Below are positions 44,101 through 52,224 of a stretch of DNA of 64,000 nucleotides, piece by piece (position 1 is the first letter of the stretch; every line of letters begins with the position of its first letter). This DNA comes from Bacteroidota bacterium (GTDB lineage Bacteria > Bacteroidota > Bacteroidia > AKYH767-A > OLB10). Below the pieces are notes generated by a model that saw nothing but the letters and a program-made list of their open reading frames with translations, did no database searches and had not been told where the DNA came from. The position numbers and the translations under genes were made by a program. The DNA lies in NCBI GenBank assembly GCA_024643795.1, contig JAHEMF010000003.1, positions 46,821 through 110,820 of the forward strand, given 5' to 3'.

Positions 44101-45227
44101 CAAGATTTGATCTAAGACAATCACCTTCTGTTGATAAGAATGGTAACCCTGATAATTCAGGAACTGTTGGATTAAGTTGGTTCCCTGGATATGCCGTCAA
44201 CCTTGAAACCGGTGAAAGGTTAAATATCGCTTTTGGTGAGAATTCTGATATGCTGTTAACGTCATTTACGAATGGTAACGACATGAAATGGAATCCGACC
44301 ACAATTCGATATTTTGATGATCCTAACGTAGGACCCGTTCCAATATTCGGTGGTATGCATTACATATATGTTTTTGGTCATAACTCTGATAACCCAACTG
44401 CAGATGTTCCAAAATATGATTCATGTGCATTCATCCATGATCGTCTCACTGCAGGAGGTAATACCAATAAGCGTAATGTCTATAAAGATGCAATGTGGGT
44501 TACATTACCTGTGTTATCATCTGATTTCGCTAATGTAAACCTACCTGATAATATGCCTTCTTCTGTGAAAGTTAGATTGCGTATTGCAAGGACTTACAGA
44601 ACTTATGGGCCTTTGGCCATAAGAAATAATGTTTCTTTGGTTGATGGTCAAACTTATTATGTGGCTACTACTCCTGTTTCATATGGTGGTAATACTCTGA
44701 ACGTAGGGGATAACTTTACGGCTTCATCTGCTACCGGATTGAATTTTACAGGAAACGGAACTGTTACAACTGTAACACCTGAAAATGGTTTCAATCCACT
44801 CTATACTTTCGGTACATCAGATCTTGCTAATACAATCAATGACCAGGAAACTGCAAAGGATGCACTTAAGTACATCAATGTAGTACCTAACCCTTATTAT
44901 GCTTATTCGGCATATGAGACTGGTCAGCTTGATAACAGGATCAAGATCACCAACCTCCCACCTAAATGTACTGTGAGCATCTTTACCATGAGTGGAGCTC
45001 TTGTGCGTAAATTCAAGAGAGATGTTGGCTCAAATAATTCTGATGGTGTAGTTTATGATCAATCAAAGCCAAATGCTGAAACTTCAATTGAATGGGATCT
45101 TAAGAATCATAAAGGTATTCCGATAGGATCAGGTATGTACCTGATACATGTTGAAGCTCCCGGATTGGGTGAAAAAACTGTTAAATGGTTTGGTATGACC
45201 CGACCACTTGATTTGGATACATTCTAA
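41154..45227 (+). CDS. Giant exported protein with calcium-binding-like loops and a T9SS-like C-terminal domain
   Basis: This protein of 1357 residues has a signal peptide (INVLMATAVTMISIIPGAIA); the first two codons are both ATG. The N-terminal module contains TTVLVGGDMWWDLSNPKYE and GALWIGGVDAGNQIKVAAQT, a pattern seen in large Bacteroidota surface proteins. Asp-rich loops follow, such as DVDADGFYNPSVGDYPG, NGDADDDGVGG and DGIDNDRDGCVDC, resembling thrombospondin type 3 calcium-binding repeats. The C-terminus (VVPNPYYAYSAYE, VSIFTMSGALVRKFKRD, GSGMYLIHVEAPG) resembles a T9SS/FlgD-like sorting domain. It is therefore predicted to be surface-exposed. Its place between a TonB receptor and a PorV-like protein suggests a shared complex. 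No enzymatic domain is recognised. Confidence 0.82.
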   Translation: MMKRAKFINVLMATAVTMISIIPGAIAKENAGGVGNSNLQQAALNKGAANCNPTTAKADLDINNIRTTVLVGGDMWWDLSNPKYEIPKDGGVHSIFAGALWIGGVDAGNQIKVAAQTYRQTGIDFWGGPIDQSVVNITPNKCLTYDKHWKITKNEVLEFVADPSDPAKQTNSIKNWPGNGDLSSNEDQFLAPFVDVDADGFYNPSVGDYPGYNLSGDYPSVPGTPKTECNDYLFGDQTIWWVFNDVGNAHTETSSEPIGLEIRAQAFAFKTNDEINNMTFYKYQIINRSSLTLNDTYFGQWVDPDLGNATDDYVGCDVPRGLGYCYNGDADDDGVGGYGVNPPAVGVDFFQGPVADLGDGIDNDRDGCVDCTFLDSSGVILTIPDNVLGEQIIMSKFVYYNNVNNSPIGNPNGFTDFYNYLSGIWLDNQPITYGGDGRDPNAPVCDFMFPGDTDPINFPTLGEWSEASAGNPPEDRRFLQSAGTFTLQPGAVNYITTGAVWARAQAGGPLASVNLMRLADDKAQALFDNCFKLIDGPNAPDLAIRELDKKLIFTLQNTDTSAVELYSEVDPTIVGYPDSLATFNFEGYQIFQLRDAQATIADFGDPDKIRLLAQCDVRNGVTQLVNFSFDATLNANIPEEKVFGTDAGIKHSFVITKDLFASGSTGLVNNRSYYYTVVSYAYNEYKKYDPNDPLALDGQKTPYLEGRNNVKNYTAIPHIPAVENNGQILGSDYGDGPMITRFEGQGNGGKSLDLAKDYISELMNPPYEIQRPQYRNARGPIDIKVFDPTLVPNHNFEVRFDGVTDTSGYYIYNFSTNTVVNSERSISQVNEQILPEWGLTSAINTVIEAGKVGSINNAFLESSISYNPSDFIWLESVKDNNNPLSPDENWIRSGPDDIFPGLDNDQVYEKVVDGTWGPFKLTSKDYPGPKWQSVAEAQVSLSPVGLSKSSIASVDIIITPDKNKWSRAAVLETGDANTIGGAARFDLRQSPSVDKNGNPDNSGTVGLSWFPGYAVNLETGERLNIAFGENSDMLLTSFTNGNDMKWNPTTIRYFDDPNVGPVPIFGGMHYIYVFGHNSDNPTADVPKYDSCAFIHDRLTAGGNTNKRNVYKDAMWVTLPVLSSDFANVNLPDNMPSSVKVRLRIARTYRTYGPLAIRNNVSLVDGQTYYVATTPVSYGGNTLNVGDNFTASSATGLNFTGNGTVTTVTPENGFNPLYTFGTSDLANTINDQETAKDALKYINVVPNPYYAYSAYETGQLDNRIKITNLPPKCTVSIFTMSGALVRKFKRDVGSNNSDGVVYDQSKPNAETSIEWDLKNHKGIPIGSGMYLIHVEAPGLGEKTVKWFGMTRPLDLDTF

Positions 45228-45267
45228 TTTTAACATAAAACTGAACCTCTCATAACCAACCAAGCAT

Positions 45268-46335
45268 ATGACACAAGTAATTAATAAATTAATTTCCGGG
45301 TGTGTGATGATAGCGATGTTATCAGTCGCCTACGTTGCCAACGCAGGTAACTCTGACCGTGCCGGACAAGCTGGAGCCACTGAGTTGCTTATTAATCCAT
45401 GGGCCAGAAGTTCGGGTTGGAATGGAATTAATGTTTCCAACGCTCACGGAATGGAAGCCCAGTTTTCAAATGTTGCCGGAGTAGCATTCACGAAAAAAAC
45501 TGAGGTGAACTTTACCTACACTAATTGGCTTAAAGGTGCTGATGTAAAGATCAATGCGATCGGATTATCACAAAAAGTTGGTGAATCAGGTGCCTTGGCA
45601 CTTAGTGTGGTTTCACTCAACTTTGGTGATATTCTGGTAACCACAACCGATCTGCCAGAAGGTGGTGTAGGAAATTACACCCCACAGTTTATCAATATTG
45701 GATTATCCTATGCAAAAGCATTCTCTAACAGCATATATGGTGGTATGACCATTAAAGTTATCTCAGAATCAATTTCTGATGCAAAAGCACAGGGTGTTGC
45801 CTTTGATGCAGGTATCCAGTATGTGACCGGATATAATGAAGACAGAGATAATTTGAAGTTTGGAATTTCATTGAAGAATGTTGGTACACCAATGAGTTTT
45901 TCCGGCGACGGGTTTTCCTTCAGAAGTGATCCTCCAACAACACAGGATTATCAACTTACAATTGAGCAACGTTCTGCTACTTATGAACTGCCTTCATTGG
46001 TAGCTATTGGTGCTGCGTATGACTTTGAATTTGGTGAAGATCACAGACTAACATTAGCTGCAGCGTTTACCTCTAATTCATTTACCTATGACCAGTTTGG
46101 AGGTGGAGTAGAATATGCATTTAAAGAGATGTTTGCAGCTCGTATCGGATACCTTAATGAAAAGGATATTTCTAATGACGATTTAAGTTTGACCGCACTC
46201 AATGGCTTATCAGCCGGTTTGTCGGTTGATGTTCCAATTGGAAAGAGTGGAAGAAAATTTGGAGTGGATTACTCATACAGGGGTACCAGAGTATTTGATG
46301 GATCCCATAGTATTGGAGTAAGGTTGACCCTCTGA
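45268..46335 (+). CDS. PorV/PorQ-family outer-membrane protein
   Basis: This 355-residue outer-membrane barrel has a signal peptide (LISGCVMIAMLSVAYVANAG). It then shows the family's N-terminal pattern of RAGQAGATELLINPWARSSG with an Asn-rich turn and FSNVAGVAFTKKTEVNFTYT. Alternating amphipathic strands follow to a final SHSIGVRLTL. PorV and PorQ help type IX secretion: PorV shuttles cargo from the translocon to the attachment complex. As a paralogue coupled to one large cargo-like gene, this protein may be a dedicated partner for it. The terminator of the operon starts 22 bases after its stop. Confidence 0.85.
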   Translation: MTQVINKLISGCVMIAMLSVAYVANAGNSDRAGQAGATELLINPWARSSGWNGINVSNAHGMEAQFSNVAGVAFTKKTEVNFTYTNWLKGADVKINAIGLSQKVGESGALALSVVSLNFGDILVTTTDLPEGGVGNYTPQFINIGLSYAKAFSNSIYGGMTIKVISESISDAKAQGVAFDAGIQYVTGYNEDRDNLKFGISLKNVGTPMSFSGDGFSFRSDPPTTQDYQLTIEQRSATYELPSLVAIGAAYDFEFGEDHRLTLAAAFTSNSFTYDQFGGGVEYAFKEMFAARIGYLNEKDISNDDLSLTALNGLSAGLSVDVPIGKSGRKFGVDYSYRGTRVFDGSHSIGVRLTL

Positions 46336-46357
46336 TAATCTATTAATTCAAAATATT

Positions 46358-46395
46358 GAAAGAGGGCCCTTTTAAGAGGGTCTTCTTTCGTTTTA
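46358..46395 (+). terminator. Strong intrinsic terminator between the surface operon and greA
   Basis: A 15-base stem with two G-U pairs (GAAAGAGGGCCCTTT against AGAGGGTCTTCTTTC) is followed directly by GTTTTATT. It ends the receptor operon. Its end is only about 21 bases before the greA ATG, so greA either has a promoter inside the preceding gene, and thus transcribes through this hairpin, or is fed by read-through. Confidence 0.8.
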
Positions 46396-46416
46396 TTAAT
46401 CCTATTATAAACTGTC

Positions 46417-46890
46417 ATGTCACAGGTAAATTATTATACTGAAGAGGGTTTGAAAAAGCTTCATGATGAGCTGAATCATTTAAAAACCATTGAACGCCCT
46501 AATATTTCGAAACAGATATCAGAGGCTCGAGATAAAGGTGATCTTTCTGAGAATGCAGAATATGATGCCGCAAAGGATGCTCAGGGCCTTCTGGAGTTGA
46601 AAATTTCAAAACTTGAAGAAGTACTCAGCAATGCGCGTATCATTGATGAATCTATTATTGACACATCAAAGGTTTCAGTTCTTAGTATCGTTAAGATCAG
46701 AAATATCAAGAACAGTGCAGAAATGTCCTACACTTTGGTGTCGGAGAATGAAGCTGACCTCAAGTCTGGCAAGATATCAGTCACCTCACCCATTGGGAAA
46801 GGTCTGCTGGGTGGAAAAGTTGGAGATAAGGTTGAGATAGAGGTGCCTAATGGTAAAATGAGTTTTGAGATACTTGAAATCTCTAGGTGA
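46417..46890 (+). CDS. greA: Transcription elongation factor GreA
   Basis: GreA rescues backtracked RNA polymerase by stimulating cleavage of the nascent transcript. The 157-residue protein has the N-terminal coiled coil (YYTEEGLKKLHDELNHLKTIERP, then ARDKGDLSENAEYDAAKDAQ), with the acidic Asp-Glu pair at the tip. The C-terminal FKBP-like domain has TLVSENEADLKSGKISVTSP, IGKGLLGGKVGD and MSFEIL. It overlaps the HIT-protein gene as TGATG, implying coupled translation. The terminator immediately upstream recalls the terminator-containing greA leader of E. coli. Confidence 0.96.
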   Translation: MSQVNYYTEEGLKKLHDELNHLKTIERPNISKQISEARDKGDLSENAEYDAAKDAQGLLELKISKLEEVLSNARIIDESIIDTSKVSVLSIVKIRNIKNSAEMSYTLVSENEADLKSGKISVTSPIGKGLLGGKVGDKVEIEVPNGKMSFEILEISR

Positions 46891-47291
46891 TGCCATCAAT
46901 CTTTTCAAAGATCGTAAGTGGAGAGATCCCGTGTTATAAAGTCGCCGAAAATGATAGATTTCTGGCTTTTCTTGACGTATTCCCATTGGTGAAAGGTCAC
47001 ACTCTTGTTATTCCTAAAACTGAGATTGATTATATTTTTGATATAAACGATAAGGATTACCAGGATCTCATGTTGTTTGCGAAAAATGTTGCGGCCGGAA
47101 TTAAATTGGCAGTGCCATGCAAACGAATTGGAATTGCTGTGATTGGTCTTGAAGTCCCACACGCTCATGTGCATTTGGTTCCACTAAACACCATGTCGGA
47201 CATTAACTTTTCAAATCCGAAAATAAAATTACCGGAAGAAGAAATGAAGGCTGTTTCAGAATCTATAGCCCAGCAGATCACAACTGATTAG
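46890..47291 (+). CDS. HIT-family nucleotide hydrolase/transferase
   Basis: This 133-residue histidine-triad protein begins SIFSKIVSGEIPCYKVAEND, a near-universal start for bacterial HIT proteins. The active-site motif HAHVHLVPL follows GLEVP and matches HxHxHxx. The family hydrolyses nucleotide phosphoramidates or related purine adducts. The ATG that overlaps the greA stop codon (TGATG) was preferred over a GTG one codon upstream. Its stop codon overlaps that of ruvC in a TTAG tetramer. Confidence 0.94.
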   Translation: MPSIFSKIVSGEIPCYKVAENDRFLAFLDVFPLVKGHTLVIPKTEIDYIFDINDKDYQDLMLFAKNVAAGIKLAVPCKRIGIAVIGLEVPHAHVHLVPLNTMSDINFSNPKIKLPEEEMKAVSESIAQQITTD

Positions 47292-47860
47292 TTAATCCTG
47301 TCAGGATTCTTTTGAACAAATTCACTCCAACCTGCTGAAGACCTACCTGGGGATGAAAAATTTTGTTTGCCCCGAAAGTAATGACAAACAGCCGCTGCCA
47401 AACCATCAGTAGCATCAAGATACCTTGGAGTTTCGCTAAATTTTAACAACTCCTGAAGCATGGCTGCAACTTGCTCCTTGCTGGCATTGCCATTACCTGT
47501 TATTGATTGCTTGATTGCTTTCGGACTATATTCAAAAACAGGTATTCTGTATGATATGGCAGCAGCTATGGCTACCCCTTGAGCACGGCCTAATTTTAGC
47601 ATTGATTGAACATTTTTTCCATAAAATGGTGCCTCAATCGCCAGTTCGTCAGGCTTGAAGTTTTCCATCAATTGTTGACATTCGGTAAAGATCTTGTTCA
47701 GCTTTAATGCATGATCCTTTAGTTTCTCCAAGCGGATAACACCTGCTGAAAGTAACTTAGCGGAATTGCCGCTTATCTGTATCACACCATATCCCATGAT
47801 AGTGGTTCCGGGGTCAATCCCGATGATCACCCTGTCAGTTTCAATTTCAGGCTCACTCAT
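47288..47860 (-). CDS. ruvC: Holliday junction resolvase RuvC
   Basis: RuvC cuts Holliday junctions held by RuvAB. With the start chosen at MSEPEIETDRV the protein has 190 residues; an in-frame ATG nine codons further upstream is possible. The four acidic active-site residues are visible in IIGIDPGTTIMGYG, LAIEAPFYGKN and LDATDGLAAAVCHYF, with SPKAIKQSITGNGNASKEQV between them. The last 25 residues are a Ser/Gly-rich tail. The gene is convergent with the HIT gene (4-base overlap) and divergent from the flippase-like gene. Confidence 0.95.
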   Translation of the reverse strand: MSEPEIETDRVIIGIDPGTTIMGYGVIQISGNSAKLLSAGVIRLEKLKDHALKLNKIFTECQQLMENFKPDELAIEAPFYGKNVQSMLKLGRAQGVAIAAAISYRIPVFEYSPKAIKQSITGNGNASKEQVAAMLQELLKFSETPRYLDATDGLAAAVCHYFRGKQNFSSPGRSSAGWSEFVQKNPDRIN

Positions 47861-47891
47861 TGATTCAAATTTAAGATAATAAGCCAAGGTT

Positions 47892-47909
47892 ATGTTATTT
47901 TTATAACAT
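47892..47909. promoter_or_regulatory. Inverted repeat in the ruvC/flippase divergent region
   Basis: A 7-base inverted repeat (ATGTTAT, four T, ATAACAT) lies in the short gap between the two divergent starts. It is placed where an operator affecting both genes would be, but it is AT-rich and may be chance. Confidence 0.3.
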
Positions 47910-47933
47910 TGTTCCGGTATTGATAGCTAATCT

Positions 47934-48887
47934 TTGAAAAAACACCGATATCTTCTATTAGTTGCCAAGTTGGTTATTGCTTCATTGGCAATATTATTCA
48001 TCTACTTCAAGCTTAATGCGAAAGAAAACGCAATTGGGCAAATGATGAATGAATATAATAATTGGAATTGGTCTGAAAAGATTGGCATAATCCTAATATT
48101 GTCATTCATGACAATTATTAACTGGTTGCTTGAAGCGTTGAAATGGAAAAAGCTGCTTCAAAATATAGTGAACATAAAAATATGGCAAAGCTTTGCAGCA
48201 GTTCTCAGTGGAGTCACAATTAGTATTTTCACTCCTAATCGTGTAGGTGAATTCGCAGGCAGGATACTTCATCTTGATCCTGCATTCCGGGTAAGAGGCG
48301 CCCTTGCATCTGTTGCGGGTAGCATGAATCAATTACTTATAACTGTTTCTGTTGGAGGATTATCACTTTGTGCATATATATATTTAATCACCGGGTACTC
48401 TACAGGTGAGAAGGTGGCTTTAATAACAGGGTTAATATTGGTAGTTGTCAGCTTTTGTTGGATTTATTTTAAGATCTCCCGTTTACCAACATGGCTCAAG
48501 GAACACAGGTGGGCACTCAAAGTAAATGAGTATCTGGATTTTTTCAGAAGCTTCAGCTTTCACTTGCTTGCTGTTGTTACAAGTTTGTCCTTAACCCGAT
48601 ATGTAGTATTTACTTTTCAATACATTATTCTACTGCATGAGTTTGGTGTAAATGAGTCTATTCCTTTTTCCTTTATGATAATATCTGTCACCTATTTTAT
48701 TACATCGCTGGTTCCGGGCTTTGCATTATCTGAACTGGCTTTAAGAGGATCTGTTGCTGTTTATTTGTTTGTTGATCAGGACCCGGTAAATGTACTGGCA
48801 GCTTCAACAGGTATATGGTTGTTGAATATTGTGGTTCCGGGTATATTTGGTGCATTGTCAGCTTTTTATTTTAAGTTCAAACAATGA
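47934..48887 (+). CDS. Lysylphosphatidylglycerol synthase TM-region / UPF0104-family membrane protein
   Basis: This 317-residue protein has about eight membrane segments. The start is TTG, because the first in-frame ATG lies 37 codons in, after the first membrane helix (YLLLVAKLVIASLAILFIYF). Conserved family features are NWLLEALKWKKLL, ISIFTPNRVGEFAGRI, and the late SLVPGFALSELALRGSVAVY. Such proteins often act with glycosyltransferases or lipid-linked intermediates as flippase-like factors. The stop codon overlaps the next gene, a glycosyltransferase, as ATGA, which supports that link. Confidence 0.85.
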   Translation: MKKHRYLLLVAKLVIASLAILFIYFKLNAKENAIGQMMNEYNNWNWSEKIGIILILSFMTIINWLLEALKWKKLLQNIVNIKIWQSFAAVLSGVTISIFTPNRVGEFAGRILHLDPAFRVRGALASVAGSMNQLLITVSVGGLSLCAYIYLITGYSTGEKVALITGLILVVVSFCWIYFKISRLPTWLKEHRWALKVNEYLDFFRSFSFHLLAVVTSLSLTRYVVFTFQYIILLHEFGVNESIPFSFMIISVTYFITSLVPGFALSELALRGSVAVYLFVDQDPVNVLAASTGIWLLNIVVPGIFGALSAFYFKFKQ

Positions 48888-50026
48888 TGTTGGTTTTATT
48901 CAATCTTACCATATTTATTTCGTTAGCAGCATATGTCTTTGTTGAATTATATTTCTTATACCATGCACTAAGATCTACCACATTGACAATCAGTAATACT
49001 TCAATCCCTAAAATTAAATTAACCATAATTATCCCGGTTCGTAATGAGGCTGAAAATATTCTTGATTGTTTGCGCTCACTGATAAAGGTTGACTACCCTC
49101 TTGAATTTATGGAAATTATTATTTCAGATGACGATTCTTATGATAGCACACCAGCCCTTGTCACAGATTTCATAAAATCTAATCCGGAACACCGGATCAA
49201 GTTGTTAGAATATTCAGTGAATGATTTAAGGGGTAAAAAGTCTGCCATCTCTCGTGCAGTTGATCAATCTGCCGGCGAAGTTATTATTACAACAGATGCT
49301 GATTGTAAATTTGATTCAGATTGGTTGAAAACAATGGCAGTAAATTTTAATAAACCGAGCATAAACATGGTGTGTGGGCCTGTTGTGTTGCAGCCTGCAA
49401 ATACCTGGGTTCGTGCCCTGAGTTCAATTGAACAGGCTGTGTTGACCCTGCTAAGTTCAGGGTCCATGGAATGTGGATACCCATTGATGTGTAATGGTGC
49501 AAATCTGGCCTACAGGAAAAGTTCTTTTTATGATTGTGGAGGATTTGATTATGGGAGCGATCATCCTGGAGGTGATGATACATTTCTTATGCTTTCTATG
49601 AATCAAAAATTTCCTGGTTCAATTGTATATCTGTCAGATGAAAAAGCACTTGTTAAGTCATTGCCACCATCTTCGTTTAACGAACTCTTTGGCCAAAGGG
49701 TGCGACATGGATCAAAAGTTAGCGCTTATAAAGAAAAATATATCAGAAATGTTGGCGCAATCCTTTCAGGATTTAATATTCTGATAGTGTTGGTTTCAAT
49801 ATTATCATTTTGGTGGGTGGATGTCAGGTCACCCCTATTGATTTGTTTCATAATTAAATTGCTGTTAGATTTAACTTTTGGAGCTTTTGCAATTTTTTCT
49901 TTTGGTTCAAATAAACTTTTTCCCTGGCTGCTACCTGTAATATTGATTTATCCACTTTATATTACCTTCGTGTCCATCGCAGTAATGTTCAGATACAGTT
50001 ATAAATGGAAAGAGAGACATTATTGA
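48884..50026 (+). CDS. Membrane-bound glycosyltransferase, family 2
   Basis: This 380-residue processive-type GT2 has an N-terminal membrane helix and a GT-A domain (KLTIIIPVRNEAENILDCLRS). The nucleotide-sugar-binding DxD is TTDADCKFDSDW. The acceptor region is GGDDTFLMLS, followed by a QRVRHGSK motif similar to QxxRW, and then C-terminal membrane helices. The sugar and acceptor are unknown. It is coupled to the UPF0104 protein by an ATGA overlap, suggesting that they make and move one membrane-linked glycan or glycolipid. Confidence 0.9.
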   Translation: MMLVLFNLTIFISLAAYVFVELYFLYHALRSTTLTISNTSIPKIKLTIIIPVRNEAENILDCLRSLIKVDYPLEFMEIIISDDDSYDSTPALVTDFIKSNPEHRIKLLEYSVNDLRGKKSAISRAVDQSAGEVIITTDADCKFDSDWLKTMAVNFNKPSINMVCGPVVLQPANTWVRALSSIEQAVLTLLSSGSMECGYPLMCNGANLAYRKSSFYDCGGFDYGSDHPGGDDTFLMLSMNQKFPGSIVYLSDEKALVKSLPPSSFNELFGQRVRHGSKVSAYKEKYIRNVGAILSGFNILIVLVSILSFWWVDVRSPLLICFIIKLLLDLTFGAFAIFSFGSNKLFPWLLPVILIYPLYITFVSIAVMFRYSYKWKERHY

Positions 50027-50036
50027 TATTTTGGCC

Positions 50037-51191
50037 ATGATCAATCAAACGCGATCCCAGTCTCCATGGTTAAGAACATGGAAAAAGTTCAACAGAAATT
50101 TTGCTGCAATGGCGGGGCTTGTTGTTATTATTTTCGCAGCCCTCATTTCTGTGTTTTGCTATTGCTTGATGCCCGATAATACACCTGATGCTAACAGGAT
50201 GAATGTAGCTATTGGAACCATGAAGCCTGGAACAAACGTGAAAATGCTTTTAATAACCAATCCTTCGTATGATCCTAAAGCTGATGATGGTAGTTGGTTT
50301 TCCGGTTGGCCCGATGAATATATTACCTATGCAATAGATACATCATGGATTCGGAACGATTCAGTGTATTATATTCCTTTTACTGGAGCTGATCCTAACT
50401 ATGCTCGTATAGAGGCGGTTCATTTTAAAGATGTTTGTGGCGATTGTGCCAGTGCAGCCGCAGAGGCTAGATCTTTTATCAGCAACAATAATTTGGTTGA
50501 ACGAACTTTTATTCTGGGGACCGACCGTTTTGGAAGAGATCTGCTGAGTAGAATATTGGCCGGGACCAGGATTTCATTACTGGTTGGACTTATAGCAGTT
50601 GTGATTTCATTGTGTATTGGAATTTTTATGGGTAGCATAGCTGGATTTTTCAGGGGGAAAGTTGATGATTTAGTGATGTGGTTATTGAATGTGATATGGT
50701 CAATCCCGACATTACTTTTAGTTATAGCTATTACCCTGGCACTTGGGAAAGGATTTAGTCAGGTGTTCATAGCAGTTGGTCTTACCATGTGGGTTGAAGT
50801 TGCTAGGGTGGTAAGAGGACAAATATTCAGTATTAGAGAAATGGAGTTTGTGGAGGCCGGACAGGCGTTAGGATATAAAACACCAAGGATAATTATCAAA
50901 CATATATTACCAAACATTATGGGACCGGTGGCAGTGATAGCTGCATCAAATTTTGCTTCGGCAATTCTGCTGGAGGCAGGATTAAGCTTTTTAGGAATGG
51001 GAGCTCAACCACCAACACCCTCGTGGGGAATGATGATCAAGGAAAATTACGGTTACATTGTAGTAGATGCAGCTTACTTGGCCGTTTATCCCGGACTTGC
51101 GATCATGATGCTAGTTTTAGCATTCACATTTATTGGTAATGGACTTCGCGATGCATTGGATACTAAGGAAGGTACCAGCGTGTTGAATTGA
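50037..51191 (+). CDS. Oligopeptide/dipeptide ABC transporter permease (OppC/DppC-like)
   Basis: This 384-residue inner-membrane permease has the OppC N-terminal helix (KKFNRNFAAMAGLVVIIFAAL). An extracytoplasmic region of about 110 residues follows, then FILGTDRFGRDLLSRILAG and the transport domain with the EAA loop (EAGQALGYKTPRIIIKHILPN). The external insert includes a Cys-x-x-Cys (DVCGDCAS) and is longer than in proteobacterial OppC. No ATPase, binding protein or second permease is adjacent, so its partners are encoded elsewhere. The ATG was preferred to a TTG two codons upstream. Its stop abuts the convergent flavin-reductase gene. Confidence 0.9.
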   Translation: MINQTRSQSPWLRTWKKFNRNFAAMAGLVVIIFAALISVFCYCLMPDNTPDANRMNVAIGTMKPGTNVKMLLITNPSYDPKADDGSWFSGWPDEYITYAIDTSWIRNDSVYYIPFTGADPNYARIEAVHFKDVCGDCASAAAEARSFISNNNLVERTFILGTDRFGRDLLSRILAGTRISLLVGLIAVVISLCIGIFMGSIAGFFRGKVDDLVMWLLNVIWSIPTLLLVIAITLALGKGFSQVFIAVGLTMWVEVARVVRGQIFSIREMEFVEAGQALGYKTPRIIIKHILPNIMGPVAVIAASNFASAILLEAGLSFLGMGAQPPTPSWGMMIKENYGYIVVDAAYLAVYPGLAIMMLVLAFTFIGNGLRDALDTKEGTSVLN

Positions 51192-52085
51192 TCACTCGCA
51201 CAAAAGCAATAGCATAATAGCCTCATTTGTCTTGCCGGCTTTTATTAACTCACGGGCAGCCATATGATAACCGCTCTGCTTGTTTTCATGATCCGAATCC
51301 AATACCTGAGTGAGTTTTTTTACTTCTTCTCTTTGTTTGTAGTTTTCAATATCAGTTGAATTTGGTAATGCTTCCAGGTTGCCCAACTGACCAAGGTCGT
51401 TACCTGTTAGGATACTACTTCTTTTGATCTGCTCAGGTAACTGATCAATTCCTATGCCCAGCTTCTGGTTTGGTTTCACTACTGTAAACAGTGAATTGCC
51501 CGAAGCACGAGTATACCAATCATATCCGCAGCGACCTACAAGATCGATCTTGTTCTGGTCTATTTTACCTTCTGCATCCAGCACATCATTCTTAATGTGC
51601 ATAAGCAATATCTCACAAATAATAAGGTTGGCCGCACCTCCTTCATTTCCGGTTTCAATTACCTCCTTGACACGACACTCAAACTGTACCGGTGACTCAG
51701 CCACTCTAAAAGGTCTTATCAATTGAGAATCCAGTTGTGTAAAACCAGCTTTTGTAAACTCATTAGTACCTTTTGGATATTCGCAACTCGACAGTGATGC
51801 CTGCTGAACCATTGAGTAATTAACAACATTGATCACTACCTCAGGAACCTCATATACATTCTCCAGTGTATGTTTTGTAGTATTATCTCTTACTCTGCGG
51901 GCAGGTGAAAAGACGAGTGTGGCAGGATTGCTTCCAAAAGCATTGAAAAAGCTGAAAGGACTCAGATTGGGATTACCTTCCTTATCAATGGTACTTGCAA
52001 ATGCTATAGGCCTGGGTGCTACCGCACTTAACATATGACGGTGAAACTGGCCTGTTTTTATCGATTTTGGGTCTATGGTTATCAT
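51192..52085 (-). CDS. Flavin reductase-like FMN-binding split-barrel protein
   Basis: This 297-residue protein starts at MITIDPKSIKTGQFHRHMLS; an upstream in-frame ATG would add 23 residues that do not fit the family. The FMN-binding split barrel includes SAVAPRPIAFASTIDKEGNPN, LSPFSFFNAFGSNPATLVF and DNTKHTLENVYEVPEVVINVV. The C-terminal 80 residues are helical. Relatives reduce flavins or act as small-molecule oxidoreductases, and the substrate is unknown. The gene lies between an ABC permease on the opposite strand, with zero bases between stops, and tRNA-Leu. Confidence 0.9.
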   Translation of the reverse strand: MITIDPKSIKTGQFHRHMLSAVAPRPIAFASTIDKEGNPNLSPFSFFNAFGSNPATLVFSPARRVRDNTTKHTLENVYEVPEVVINVVNYSMVQQASLSSCEYPKGTNEFTKAGFTQLDSQLIRPFRVAESPVQFECRVKEVIETGNEGGAANLIICEILLMHIKNDVLDAEGKIDQNKIDLVGRCGYDWYTRASGNSLFTVVKPNQKLGIGIDQLPEQIKRSSILTGNDLGQLGNLEALPNSTDIENYKQREEVKKLTQVLDSDHENKQSGYHMAARELIKAGKTNEAIMLLLLCE

Positions 52086-52224
52086 GGATGTAAATTTACC
52101 AATATTTGTTTGTCTGGTGTCCCAAGATCTACATTTGTAATTCATTATCAGCATGTTGTGAATTTCAAATTATAGATGGCCACTTCTACTAAAATGCTTA
52201 ATTTTGCATCCCCGTAAGGGAATT

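Noticed and set aside
37349..46335. SusC/SusD polysaccharide-utilisation locus
   Set aside because: No SusD-like lipoprotein, glycoside hydrolase or regulator accompanies the receptor. The neighbours are a T9SS-like cargo and a PorV-like barrel.
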